DNA of 14,757 nucleotides from assembly GCA_947176655.1 (NCBI GenBank), contig CAMWRK010000024.1, forward strand, positions 1 to 14,757, given 5' to 3'. The notes beneath the pieces were generated by a model. It did no database searches and was not told the origin of the DNA. It saw nothing but the letters and a program-made list of their open reading frames with translations. Position numbers and translations under genes: made by a program. Positions 1-6,729 of the stretch are shown here, one piece after another. The first letter of the stretch is position 1. Each line of letters opens with the position of its first letter. The DNA is from an uncultured Prevotellaceae bacterium (lineage in GTDB: Bacteria; Bacteroidota; Bacteroidia; Bacteroidales; Bacteroidaceae).

Positions 1-410
1 CATGCCTTCGCAGCGATTTCGTTATGACCGATGATGCGCACAGAGGGGTGTCGAAGGTGGAAGTCCGTGCCGGAGGCGACAAGAGCCGTCTCCTGTGCTG
101 CCGTCCGGGTATCCTTCGGCTTGTTGGACTTATCACATCCACCGGCGTACACAATGTGTCGGCTGATGTAGTTGTAGCCCTTGGCTCCATTGGTGATCTC
201 CCACGGATCGACATTGGCATCTTCGTTGTTATTCACGAGACGTTCAACTGTGCCATCGAGTCTGATAAGGTCAGTGTATCCGACCTGTTTCCACCCTCTG
301 CCTCCGGCACTCACCGGGGAGGTGTGCCAACGACGGATGTCATCCGGCGTTACATCACGTCCCTCCGGTGTGGCCGTGCAGTGGATTACGAGATACTTGA
401 GCTGTGCCAT
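1..410 (-). CDS. Endolysin, N-acetylmuramoyl-L-alanine amidase (T7 lysozyme-like), 3' end missing
   Basis: The frame reads from an ATG at 410-408 for 136 codons without a stop and leaves through the left edge, so the C-terminus is missing. Visible motifs match the Amidase_2/T7 lysozyme family: VIHCTATPEG near the N-terminus (His10 as zinc ligand), GWKQVGYTDLI at 39-49, RLDGTVERL at 50-58, GYNYISRHIVYAGG at 78-91, and GHNEIAAKA at 128-136. The next codon begins TG, which is compatible with the family's zinc-binding cysteine after KA. The family cleaves the amide bond between N-acetylmuramic acid and L-alanine, so host lysis is the expected role. The start overlaps the capsid stop by one base (TAATG), which implies translational coupling. 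No signal peptide is seen, so a holin or similar helper is expected to the left. Confidence 0.9.
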   Translation of the reverse strand, partial: MAQLKYLVIHCTATPEGRDVTPDDIRRWHTSPVSAGGRGWKQVGYTDLIRLDGTVERLVNNNEDANVDPWEITNGAKGYNYISRHIVYAGGCDKSNKPKDTRTAAQETALVASGTDFHLRHPSVRIIGHNEIAAKA

Positions 411-1504
411 TATTCGTTCGTAGTAGAATTCTTCGATGCGTCTTTCGTTGCATCGTAACCGCTCATCATGACGGCACCGGCATCAGCCTTTTTAGGCATC
501 GCGATGAAGTAATGACGGAAGTTGATCTTGTTACGCTGATATTCGGGGTCGGTGGCCGCTTCGCTGTAGTACATCTTGGTAGATCCGGTCGCCTTGAACA
601 CACGAGGAGTATAGAAGGCAAACGAACACTGGAATTCTCCTGAAGACGGTTCCGCATGTACAGCCTTCTTCTTACCTGCTGTGGTATAGACAGGATTGTC
701 ACCGTATGTATAGATGTCGAATCCATACAGGTTTCCGACCTTGCCGGTATTACGGTCGATGTTGTACTGTTCGCGGAACACCTGTTCAGCACGAAGAAGG
801 TCATTCACATGATCCGGGCAGAGAACGAGACGACGATTTGAGGTCGGTACCTTGAGTTTGTCAAGAGCCTCCTTGAGGCTGACAAGGTCGTTCACAGTAA
901 GCCTACGGCGACCTGTGTTAGGATCAACCTCGCCGGTAGTCTGAAGCACCGGTGTCTTGGCTGTATTTTCCTGCGCACAGAGTGCATGAGCAGCCTTGGC
1001 GAATTTCGCGTCATTTATGGCGTTGGCATGACTTTCCTTGACACGAGCCATCTTGTCGTATGAGATGGCATAAAGCTCATCGTCCGTGATGGGAGTTACT
1101 TTGGTCTGAAACTTGTCGAGGGAGATGGCGATATCCTTGTCATCGAGAGCCTGCAGGGGAATCGGATATGTCGTGTTATTGATAAGGACATCGGGATCAA
1201 CGCCGACTTCCACGAGATGGATGATATCGTTGTTGACGATAGATGACTGATCGGGGATGCCGTCAAGCCAAGAGCCGGTCAGGAATTCGCGGAGTCCTTT
1301 CACAAGTTCGCCTGTCCATATTTCGGTATATACACCGACACGGAGTGCGCCTACGGGAGCCGGAGTAAAGCTCATGACAGTGCCGACACAAACCATGAAG
1401 ACGGCTCCGGCAAGAGGGGGAACGCCAAGCAGCGTTGCCATGATCACGCCCACGATGATATTGAAAAGCAGGGCGGAGATAGTTTTGAATGCTGTTTTCA
1501 TCAT
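410..1504 (-). CDS. Major capsid protein of Mu-like phage
   Basis: This 364-aa protein lies directly downstream of the protease/scaffold gene, the position of the major head protein gpT in phage Mu. The body has the look of Bacteroidetes phage coat proteins: a region of short strands and helices around 95-130 (VEVGVDPDVLINNTTYPIP), a long alpha/beta middle, and a C-terminal beta-rich block (FAFYTPRVFKATGSTKMYYS, then NKINFRHYFIAMPKK). Residues about 9-26 and 31-46 form two strongly hydrophobic stretches separated by GVPP, which is odd for a shell protein; they might be a membrane-associated or protease-removed leader. Either Met1 (1504) or Met2 (1501) could start it. The assignment rests mainly on position and overall pattern, as residue-level similarity to Mu gpT is not obvious by eye. 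Confidence 0.82.
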   Translation of the reverse strand: MMKTAFKTISALLFNIIVGVIMATLLGVPPLAGAVFMVCVGTVMSFTPAPVGALRVGVYTEIWTGELVKGLREFLTGSWLDGIPDQSSIVNNDIIHLVEVGVDPDVLINNTTYPIPLQALDDKDIAISLDKFQTKVTPITDDELYAISYDKMARVKESHANAINDAKFAKAAHALCAQENTAKTPVLQTTGEVDPNTGRRRLTVNDLVSLKEALDKLKVPTSNRRLVLCPDHVNDLLRAEQVFREQYNIDRNTGKVGNLYGFDIYTYGDNPVYTTAGKKKAVHAEPSSGEFQCSFAFYTPRVFKATGSTKMYYSEAATDPEYQRNKINFRHYFIAMPKKADAGAVMMSGYDATKDASKNSTTNE

Positions 1505-1519
1505 TGTTGATATTTAGGT

Positions 1520-1975
1520 TTAGATGTTGCAGGAATAGCCATATTCGGCCTTGAAGAGACGGCGGTACTCGTCGGGATTGTCGCTACGCATTTTGCGCAG
1601 TTCATCTTCGGGCACCTCGCTGAGCTTACAGTAGGTCTTCTGACCGGCAGAGGGTGTCGAGCCGGAAGCCGGGTTGATTGTGTGGCTGAGCTTCGCTGCC
1701 GGGGACATTGCGTCGAGGGTGGCCTTCAGAGTGTCGATACCTACGGTCTTGCCGAGGTTGATGAAGTGCTCCTTCTTGTCGGCGGTCACACGGTTCTCCT
1801 TGATTGCGGTCTCAACCGCTGCAGTGACCTGTGCGAGTGTCAGAGCGTCCTTGTCTTTTTTGAGCTGCTCCACTTCTGCGACTGTACGGTTCTGCTCACC
1901 GATCTTGCTAAGTACTGCAGCCTCGTCTGCCGTTTCCGGCAAGCCCAATGCGAGGGCGATGGTCTTGAGTTCCAT
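1520..1975 (-). other. Possible separate scaffold product from an internal start in the protease gene
   Basis: Within the protease/scaffold frame, Met164 begins MELKTIALALGLPETADEAA, right after a low-complexity linker (NKPQTTKKQ) that separates the protease domain from the helical part. Initiation there would give a 151-aa free scaffold, as gene Z does inside gene I of Mu. The position of the Met at the domain border is seen directly; separate translation is inference. Confidence 0.4.
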
Positions 1976-2464
1976 TTGCTTTTTTGTTGTTTGAGGTTTA
2001 TTACTGAGCATAGGCAGGGGGTTCTCGCTGTCCCTACCCAGCGTTATCTGCTTTCCGTTGTGGCGCATGACTATCGCGTTGTCATTGGCACCGATATCGA
2101 CAATCGAAGTCTCGAAGATCTTGCTCTTCGTTATCGTGGGAGCGGTCTGCCCGGCCACGAGATGTTCCGGCTTTTCACTAAGCTCAAGAACATCTATGCC
2201 GATGCTGACCATGCGGAGCGAACCTACCTCCCATTGTTTCTTGCACTGTTTGGACAGCTCGGTGGCGCAGTCGAATACCGGCTCCCCGGTAATCTCTCCA
2301 TCCTTGACCTCAATGTCCTTCATGTAGCCGATGACTTTGCCACGCTCATGCATATAGAGAAGCACGGGATTGCGCTCGTATTGCGCGACATCGACCCCGG
2401 AGGTCAGAACCCGGCTTCCATGACTGTTGAGACTGTCATCTGTTAGTCTTACTCGTTTACCCAT
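1520..2464 (-). CDS. Mu gpI-like prohead protease with C-terminal scaffold
   Basis: The 314-aa protein starts at the ATG at 2464-2462 (MGKRVRLTDD). An upstream in-frame ATG at 2629 would run through the promoter and palindrome region, so it was rejected. Residues 15-125 look like an S78/HK97-type prohead protease: NPVLLYMHERG carries a candidate catalytic His39, SLRMVSIGID carries candidate Ser87, and FETSIVDIGAN (117-127) is the conserved block that supplies the third residue. Residues 164-314 are charged and helical (for example EVEQLKKDKDAL), as expected of a scaffold. In Mu, gene I encodes protease plus scaffold and an internal start gives the scaffold alone (Z). Here Met164 (ATG at 1975) is a candidate internal start. 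The gene is followed 15 nt later by the capsid gene, as in Mu. Confidence 0.87.
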   Translation of the reverse strand: MGKRVRLTDDSLNSHGSRVLTSGVDVAQYERNPVLLYMHERGKVIGYMKDIEVKDGEITGEPVFDCATELSKQCKKQWEVGSLRMVSIGIDVLELSEKPEHLVAGQTAPTITKSKIFETSIVDIGANDNAIVMRHNGKQITLGRDSENPLPMLSNKPQTTKKQMELKTIALALGLPETADEAAVLSKIGEQNRTVAEVEQLKKDKDALTLAQVTAAVETAIKENRVTADKKEHFINLGKTVGIDTLKATLDAMSPAAKLSHTINPASGSTPSAGQKTYCKLSEVPEDELRKMRSDNPDEYRRLFKAEYGYSCNI

Positions 2465-2491
2465 TTTCGGTTTCGTGTTTGAAATTTGCTG

Positions 2492-2523
2492 CAATATTAC
2501 GAGGTAATCTCCTGACCGGCAAA
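2492..2523 (-). promoter_or_regulatory. Leftward promoter for the protease-capsid-lysin operon
   Basis: Read on the minus strand there is TTTG at 2523-2520, a 20-nt spacer, and TAATATTG at 2499-2492. This is the Bacteroides sigma-factor pattern (TTTG, about 19-21 nt, TAnnTTTG) with one mismatch in the -7 box. It lies 28 nt upstream of the protease ATG at 2464. Its -33 box is the outer end of the palindromic block described separately. Confidence 0.62.
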
Positions 2524-2574
2524 AAAGTGTGCAACCGTTGCACACTTCTATGCAACCATTGCACACTTTTTTTG
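2520..2574. promoter_or_regulatory. Nested palindrome between divergent promoters, candidate operator
   Basis: Positions 2525-2547 are a perfect inverted repeat with 10-bp arms (AAGTGTGCAA / TTGCACACTT) around CCG. A third copy of TTGCACACTT lies at 2559-2568, so 2521-2534 is also the exact reverse complement of 2559-2572 (14-bp outer arms). The outermost bases CAAA (2520-2523) and TTTG (2571-2574) are the -33 boxes of the leftward and rightward promoters. A shared DNA-binding regulator acting on both late operons would fit; the regulator is not identified. A terminator reading is unlikely because transcription starts on both sides and diverges. Confidence 0.65.
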
Positions 2575-2601
2575 TACTCACGCGTGAACATACGAATTTT
2601 G
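2571..2601 (+). promoter_or_regulatory. Rightward promoter for the terminase-portal-MuF operon
   Basis: TTTG at 2571-2574, a 19-nt spacer and GAATTTTG at 2594-2601 match the Bacteroides -33/-7 pattern with one mismatch (G for T in the first -7 base). Transcription would begin near 2607, leaving a leader of about 60 nt before the terminase ATG at 2665. It mirrors the leftward promoter across the palindrome. Confidence 0.62.
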
Positions 2602-2664
2602 CATCAATTTCCGGTGGATGGTCAATCATTGCCGGGAGGTTAATCGCGCAAATTCAGTTTCAAT

Positions 2665-3135
2665 ATGACAAAAGCAGAACTCGAAAAGAAAAAAGACATC
2701 GCCCGGAATCTCTACATGTCCGGGATGGAACAGATCGAGATTGCCGACAAGGTCGGTGTGACGAGACAGTCGCTCTCAAAATGGTGCAAGGAGGGTGGTT
2801 GGAAAGAGACCCGTGCGGCAAAAACAATCACGCGTCCGGAACTTATAAGGAAGTTGCTTCTCAGAGTCAATGACCTTCTTGACATGGTCGAATCAGAGCC
2901 GAAGCTTGCGGACAGCCTTGGCGACCAGCTTTCCAAACTGACCGCTGCCATCGACAAGCTTGACAAGTCACAGGCAAATGTGGTTAATGCCATCGAGGTA
3001 TTCATGGCTTTCTCCAAATGGCTTGAGTTCCGTGCGAAGTCAGATCCAATGATTACTCCGGAACTTCTCAAGACCATAAATAAATTACAGGATGTGTATC
3101 TTGTAGAGTCATTCAATAAGGGAGCATTGGCTTGA
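2665..3135 (+). CDS. Terminase small subunit (Mu gp27 position)
   Basis: This 156-aa protein is first in the rightward late operon and lies 1 nt before the terminase large-subunit gene (TGATATG junction). Residues about 21-45 (MEQIEIADKVGVTRQSLSKW and following) form a helix-turn-helix of the type that recognises DNA in small terminases. The middle and C-terminus (about 60-150) are predicted helical, with repeated leucine and charged residues, consistent with oligomerisation. The family binds phage DNA and directs the large subunit to begin headful packaging. The start was chosen because it is the first ATG after the promoter and gives a complete HTH. The function is inferred from the HTH, the size and the fixed TerS-TerL order. 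Confidence 0.82.
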   Translation: MTKAELEKKKDIARNLYMSGMEQIEIADKVGVTRQSLSKWCKEGGWKETRAAKTITRPELIRKLLLRVNDLLDMVESEPKLADSLGDQLSKLTAAIDKLDKSQANVVNAIEVFMAFSKWLEFRAKSDPMITPELLKTINKLQDVYLVESFNKGALA

Positions 3136-3136
3136 T

Positions 3137-4705
3137 ATGGGAGCAAAGATGACTAAGGAGCAGAAGGAGGCGTTTGAACGGTGGAAGGAACACTGCCGCG
3201 AAGTTCAGACGTTGACCGCTGTATCTATGGCCATAGCAAAGGAAACACCGATTGAGCGCGACAAGCGCATCAAGCGGCTGCTCTCTAACTATGATGAATT
3301 CTGCGAATACTATTTCTCCCATTTCCTTACCCTGCGCGACAAGACCACCGGTGAAGTCATAAAGACAATCCACAACGCACCGTTCCATTCGCAAGCTGCT
3401 CTCAAGATAAGGAACACGCCTAATCTTAAGGCTGTATTCAAGTGGCCTCGCGGCCATGCCAAATCAACTCATATTGGTGTTTTTACACCGCTATGGCTGA
3501 TATTCCAACCGAAGAGGCTGATAAACTTTATGATCACCGTCGGCAAGTCTGAGGATAGCGCAACACGTCTGCTCGGTGACTTACAGGCTGAACTCGAATA
3601 TAATCAGAAACTCATTGCTGATTTTGGTGAGCAGAAGAACCTCGGCTCTTGGCTTGAAGGAGAATTCAAGACAAGGGGAGGTGCGAAGTTCCTGGCAGTA
3701 GGTCGCGGTCAGTCCCCTCGTGGTCTCCGAGACCGTGAGGCTCGTCCGGATTACATCGTGATCGATGACTTGGATGACGATGAACTCTGCCGGAATGAAA
3801 AACGAGTGAAGGATTTGACCGATTGGGTCAAGGAGGCTCTCTTCGGTGCGCTCGATGTCGGACGTGGCAGGTTCATCATGGTCGGAAACCTTATCTCCAA
3901 GAATTCTGTCCTTGCCAACATTGCTACTTCAAAGGGTGTCCATGTCTCGGAGATCAAAGCGGTCGATCGAGATGGGAATCCGGTTTGGTCAGAAAAATGG
4001 ACTAAGGAAGAGGCACAGGCGTATAAAGACTTTGTCGGTTACAGGGCATGGGAGAAGGAGATGATGCACAATCCCATCACAGACGGCACCATATTCCGGC
4101 ACGAGTGGATAAGGTTCAAGCGTATGCCAAAGCTCGACAAGTACGATATGCTTGTGTGCTATACCGACCCTTCGTTCAAGTCAACCACTGCCAACGACTA
4201 CAAAGCCTGTCGCCTGTGGGGTAAGATCGGAACGGAACTGCATCTCATCGATACATACGTCCGGCAAGACACTGTTTCCGGAATGGTCAGATGGCTCTAT
4301 AATCTCTATGAGAGATTGCCGGAGAATGTCGCTGTAACTTTCTACATGGAGGCCAACTTCATGCAGGATATCATTCTTGATGAATTCGCCACCGAAGGCA
4401 ATCTCAGAGGATATCAATTGCCCATTATTCCGGACACTCGCAAAAAGCCGGAGAAGATACAACGCATCGAGGCTGTATCCCCTCTTTGGGAACGTGGGTA
4501 TGTATTCTATAACGAGGAGATGAAAGATTCTCCGGACATGGAGGTAGGCATCGAACAGACACTTGCCCTTGAACGAGGCTCTCGCGTCCATGATGACGCA
4601 CCCGATGCTGATGAAGGTGCCATTTGGTATCTGCAGCGCAATACAAGACAGGAAACATTCAAACCGGTGGCGATTTCACGTCGGCACCCAAAAAATTCAT
4701 GGTGA
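3137..4705 (+). CDS. Terminase large subunit (Mu gp28-like)
   Basis: The 522-aa protein has both halves of a phage packaging motor. In the N-terminal ATPase, FKWPRGHAKST (101-111) is the Walker A loop and YIVIDDLDDDE (206-216) is the Walker B acidic cluster; the motor-like VGNLI at 249-253 follows. In the C-terminal RNase H-like nuclease, YTDPSF (Asp344), FYMEAN (Glu405) and HDDAPDADEG (around Asp487-Asp490) supply metal-binding acids. It pumps phage DNA into proheads and cuts it at the end of packaging. Length and layout are normal for the family and no damage is seen. It begins 1 nt after the small subunit and ends 1 nt before the next gene. Confidence 0.95.
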   Translation: MGAKMTKEQKEAFERWKEHCREVQTLTAVSMAIAKETPIERDKRIKRLLSNYDEFCEYYFSHFLTLRDKTTGEVIKTIHNAPFHSQAALKIRNTPNLKAVFKWPRGHAKSTHIGVFTPLWLIFQPKRLINFMITVGKSEDSATRLLGDLQAELEYNQKLIADFGEQKNLGSWLEGEFKTRGGAKFLAVGRGQSPRGLRDREARPDYIVIDDLDDDELCRNEKRVKDLTDWVKEALFGALDVGRGRFIMVGNLISKNSVLANIATSKGVHVSEIKAVDRDGNPVWSEKWTKEEAQAYKDFVGYRAWEKEMMHNPITDGTIFRHEWIRFKRMPKLDKYDMLVCYTDPSFKSTTANDYKACRLWGKIGTELHLIDTYVRQDTVSGMVRWLYNLYERLPENVAVTFYMEANFMQDIILDEFATEGNLRGYQLPIIPDTRKKPEKIQRIEAVSPLWERGYVFYNEEMKDSPDMEVGIEQTLALERGSRVHDDAPDADEGAIWYLQRNTRQETFKPVAISRRHPKNSW

Positions 4706-4706
4706 T

Positions 4707-4937
4707 ATGTTCAACAGGATCAAGAAGTATTATCTCGCATGGCGATATAAAAGGGCTGTGCGCAAGGCCAAGGAACTTGCCGGAATATTCGGCATGAAGT
4801 ACTACGTCATCAATCTCAATGGCTCCCTCAAGGTTGTGCCGAAACAGGCCATAAAAGAACTCATCAAGCGCAAGCGGTTCCGTAAGGGTGTGACTGTTGA
4901 TGACATCGAGAAACACGCTCTTTTTGTTACCACTTAA
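4707..4937 (+). CDS. Small basic protein of unknown function between terminase and gp36
   Basis: The 76-aa protein starts at an ATG one base after the terminase stop (TGATATG). The open frame extends upstream to 4563, but that part overlaps the nuclease end of terminase and is not needed. It is strongly basic: RIKKYYLAWRYKRAVRKAKE near the N-terminus and ELIKRKRFRKG near residues 52-62. A central strand-rich stretch (MKYYVINLNGSLKVVPKQAI) is also present. No known family was recognised. Its place in the packaging operon suggests a small virion or packaging accessory protein, and the charge suggests nucleic-acid contact. Both points are inference. Confidence 0.72.
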   Translation: MFNRIKKYYLAWRYKRAVRKAKELAGIFGMKYYVINLNGSLKVVPKQAIKELIKRKRFRKGVTVDDIEKHALFVTT

Positions 4938-4947
4938 TTCTTGAGCG

Positions 4948-5364
4948 ATGTTTTTGACAGATAACGATTACGCTGTGGTCATAGGAGAAGAGGCACTTAA
5001 GGTTGTCTCACGTGCCTCTGAGGAGAACCGCGCCAATGCGGAACTTGAGGCTATCGAGGAGATATCCGGATATTTGCGCCCGGTCTATGACTGCAATGCC
5101 ATATTTTCAGCCGAAGGGGATGCCCGGAACCGGCTCATCGTAATGCGAACCGCAGACATTGCACTCTACCACCTTGTGGCCTCGCTGCCTCAGAAGATGG
5201 GCATAGAGATTCGCAAGGAGCGATATGAACGTGCTATCGAGTGGCTCGAAGGCGTTCAATCCGGCAAGATCATACCCGACCTTCCGACTGTAGAGGAAGA
5301 TGATCATACAGGCTCATTCGGCACAATCTATCACTCGGAACCCCGGCTCCGGCATAATTGGTAA
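4948..5364 (+). CDS. Mu gp36-like head-tail connector protein (DUF1320)
   Basis: The 138-aa protein matches the DUF1320/gp36 pattern. It has an N-terminal FLTDNDYAVVIGEEALKVV, helices around 20-45 ending in EEISGYLRPVYD, a segment RTADIALYHLVASLP, and the characteristic KERYERAIEWLEGVQSGKI (about residues 91-109) followed by PDLP. In Mu-like phages this protein sits at the head-tail interface. The gene follows the 76-aa gene by 10 nt and precedes the portal by 4 nt. Its presence here, upstream of the portal rather than after the capsid gene, is a rearrangement relative to Mu but the family assignment is strong. Confidence 0.88.
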   Translation: MFLTDNDYAVVIGEEALKVVSRASEENRANAELEAIEEISGYLRPVYDCNAIFSAEGDARNRLIVMRTADIALYHLVASLPQKMGIEIRKERYERAIEWLEGVQSGKIIPDLPTVEEDDHTGSFGTIYHSEPRLRHNW

Positions 5365-5368
5365 TTCT

Positions 5369-6715
5369 ATGAGCTTACTTGACAAATTCCTTGATAACTT
5401 CCGTTCAAACAAGAACGTGGCTCCTTCTCAAGAAGGCATTCCCATCGTCTTCAAAACTCCATACGGAGATGTAAACCTTGCCAAACCGGAAGGGAGGGCA
5501 AAGTTTAAGAGTATTGTCATGGAGATACATCGCACCACTGACGCTCTGACCCGGAAGGACATCGCGGATTGGAGGGCTGCTTGGCAGATGGCTCTCAATG
5601 TCGATAGTCCCAACCGTCAGCGGCTCTATGACATATACAGGGATGTGGATGTTGATCTCCACCTCACCGGCTGTATTGATCAGCGGAGAGGATTCGTGAT
5701 GTCCCGTTCATTCAAACTCGTTAATAATACCGGCGATGAAGATGAAGATGCAAGACACTATTTCGATCAATCGTGGTTCAAGCAACTCATGGAACTGTGT
5801 CTTGAGTCCCGTTGGTGGGGTCACTCTCTTGTGGAACTCGGTGATCTGACACAGGATGGTGACGGTTGCTTGTGCTATGATGGAGTAAATCTCATTCCGC
5901 GCAAGCACGTTATTCCGGAATATCACCGGTGTGTACAGAATGTCGGAGACGATTGGAAGTCCGGTATAGACTACCATGAGGCACCTTTCTCCGATTGGCT
6001 TATCGAAGCCGGACGTTCAGATGATCTTGGCAAATATCTGAAAGCAGCGCAGCAGACCATTCCCAAAAAGAATGCCCTTGCATTTTGGGATGCGTTTGCC
6101 GAGATATTCGGCATGCCTATGCGCGTAGCCAAGACAACCACTCGCGACCCGAAGGAATGGAAACGACTTGAACAGATGATCCAAGAAGCCGGGAACAATC
6201 TCGGAATGGTGACCGGCATGGAAACTGAGGTACAGTTCGTGGAGTCGGGTAAGGGGGATGCCTTCAACGTCTATGACAAGCGCATCGACCGTGCCAATTC
6301 GGAACTATCGAAACTCATCATCGGTCAGACCATGACTATTGAGGACGGCTCATCACTGTCTCAGTCAGAAACACATCTTGAGGTATTTGAAAACCTTGTA
6401 GAATCCGACCGGGATATGCTCCGGGATATAGTCAATAATCAGCTCATACCTCGTATGGTCAAGCACGGATTTCCTCTCAAGGGACTTCGCTTTGCTTGGG
6501 ATGACGCTGTGGATTATACGCCGGAACAGCAGATTGCCTATGAGACTATGATCATCGACCGATACGATGTGGATCCTTCATATTTTGCGGACAAATACAA
6601 TATGCCTGTCGGTGACCGGCGTGATTTCTCCACTCTTCCGGGCATTCCCGGTGGAAAAGATGAAGAAGATGATCTTGACAAGAAGCAAAAGAACGGCAGA
6701 CCTTTTTTCGACTAA
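5369..6715 (+). CDS. Portal protein (DUF935, Mu gp29-like)
   Basis: A 448-aa protein is read from ATG at 5369 (MSLLDKFLDNF), 4 nt after the gp36 stop. A longer reading from 5300 overlaps gp36 and was rejected. Recognisable DUF935 features are ADWRAAWQMALNVDSPNRQRLYDIY (quoted in part: RQRLYDIYRDVDVDLHLTG), IDQRRGFVMSRSF near residues 103-115, the WWGHSLVELGDL block near 155, LAFWDAFAEIFGMPMRVAK near 240, and the C-terminal IGQTMTIEDGSSLSQSETHLE. Portals form the twelve-subunit ring at one head vertex through which DNA enters and leaves. The acidic C-terminal tail (KDEEDDLDKKQKNGR) is typical. It is intact. Confidence 0.93.
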   Translation: MSLLDKFLDNFRSNKNVAPSQEGIPIVFKTPYGDVNLAKPEGRAKFKSIVMEIHRTTDALTRKDIADWRAAWQMALNVDSPNRQRLYDIYRDVDVDLHLTGCIDQRRGFVMSRSFKLVNNTGDEDEDARHYFDQSWFKQLMELCLESRWWGHSLVELGDLTQDGDGCLCYDGVNLIPRKHVIPEYHRCVQNVGDDWKSGIDYHEAPFSDWLIEAGRSDDLGKYLKAAQQTIPKKNALAFWDAFAEIFGMPMRVAKTTTRDPKEWKRLEQMIQEAGNNLGMVTGMETEVQFVESGKGDAFNVYDKRIDRANSELSKLIIGQTMTIEDGSSLSQSETHLEVFENLVESDRDMLRDIVNNQLIPRMVKHGFPLKGLRFAWDDAVDYTPEQQIAYETMIIDRYDVDPSYFADKYNMPVGDRRDFSTLPGIPGGKDEEDDLDKKQKNGRPFFD

Positions 6716-6729
6716 GCCCCACTGACTAT

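Noticed and set aside
24..458. A 144-codon open frame on the plus strand
   Set aside because: It is the shadow of the T7-lysozyme-like amidase on the minus strand, which has zinc-ligand motifs and reads out of the window.
1682..2446. A 254-codon open frame on the plus strand
   Set aside because: It lies entirely antisense to the protease/scaffold gene, whose protein has clear family motifs; the plus-strand protein has no recognisable features.
2465..2629. Longer N-terminus of the protease from ATG 2629
   Set aside because: It would translate the palindrome and both promoter elements, and it includes a repeat-derived CNGC pattern not expected in the family.
4578..4590. Possible remnant of the TR anchor (GGCTCTCGCGTCC)
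   Set aside because: Only a short partial match inside the terminase nuclease region, without the adenine-rich flank; not a variable repeat.
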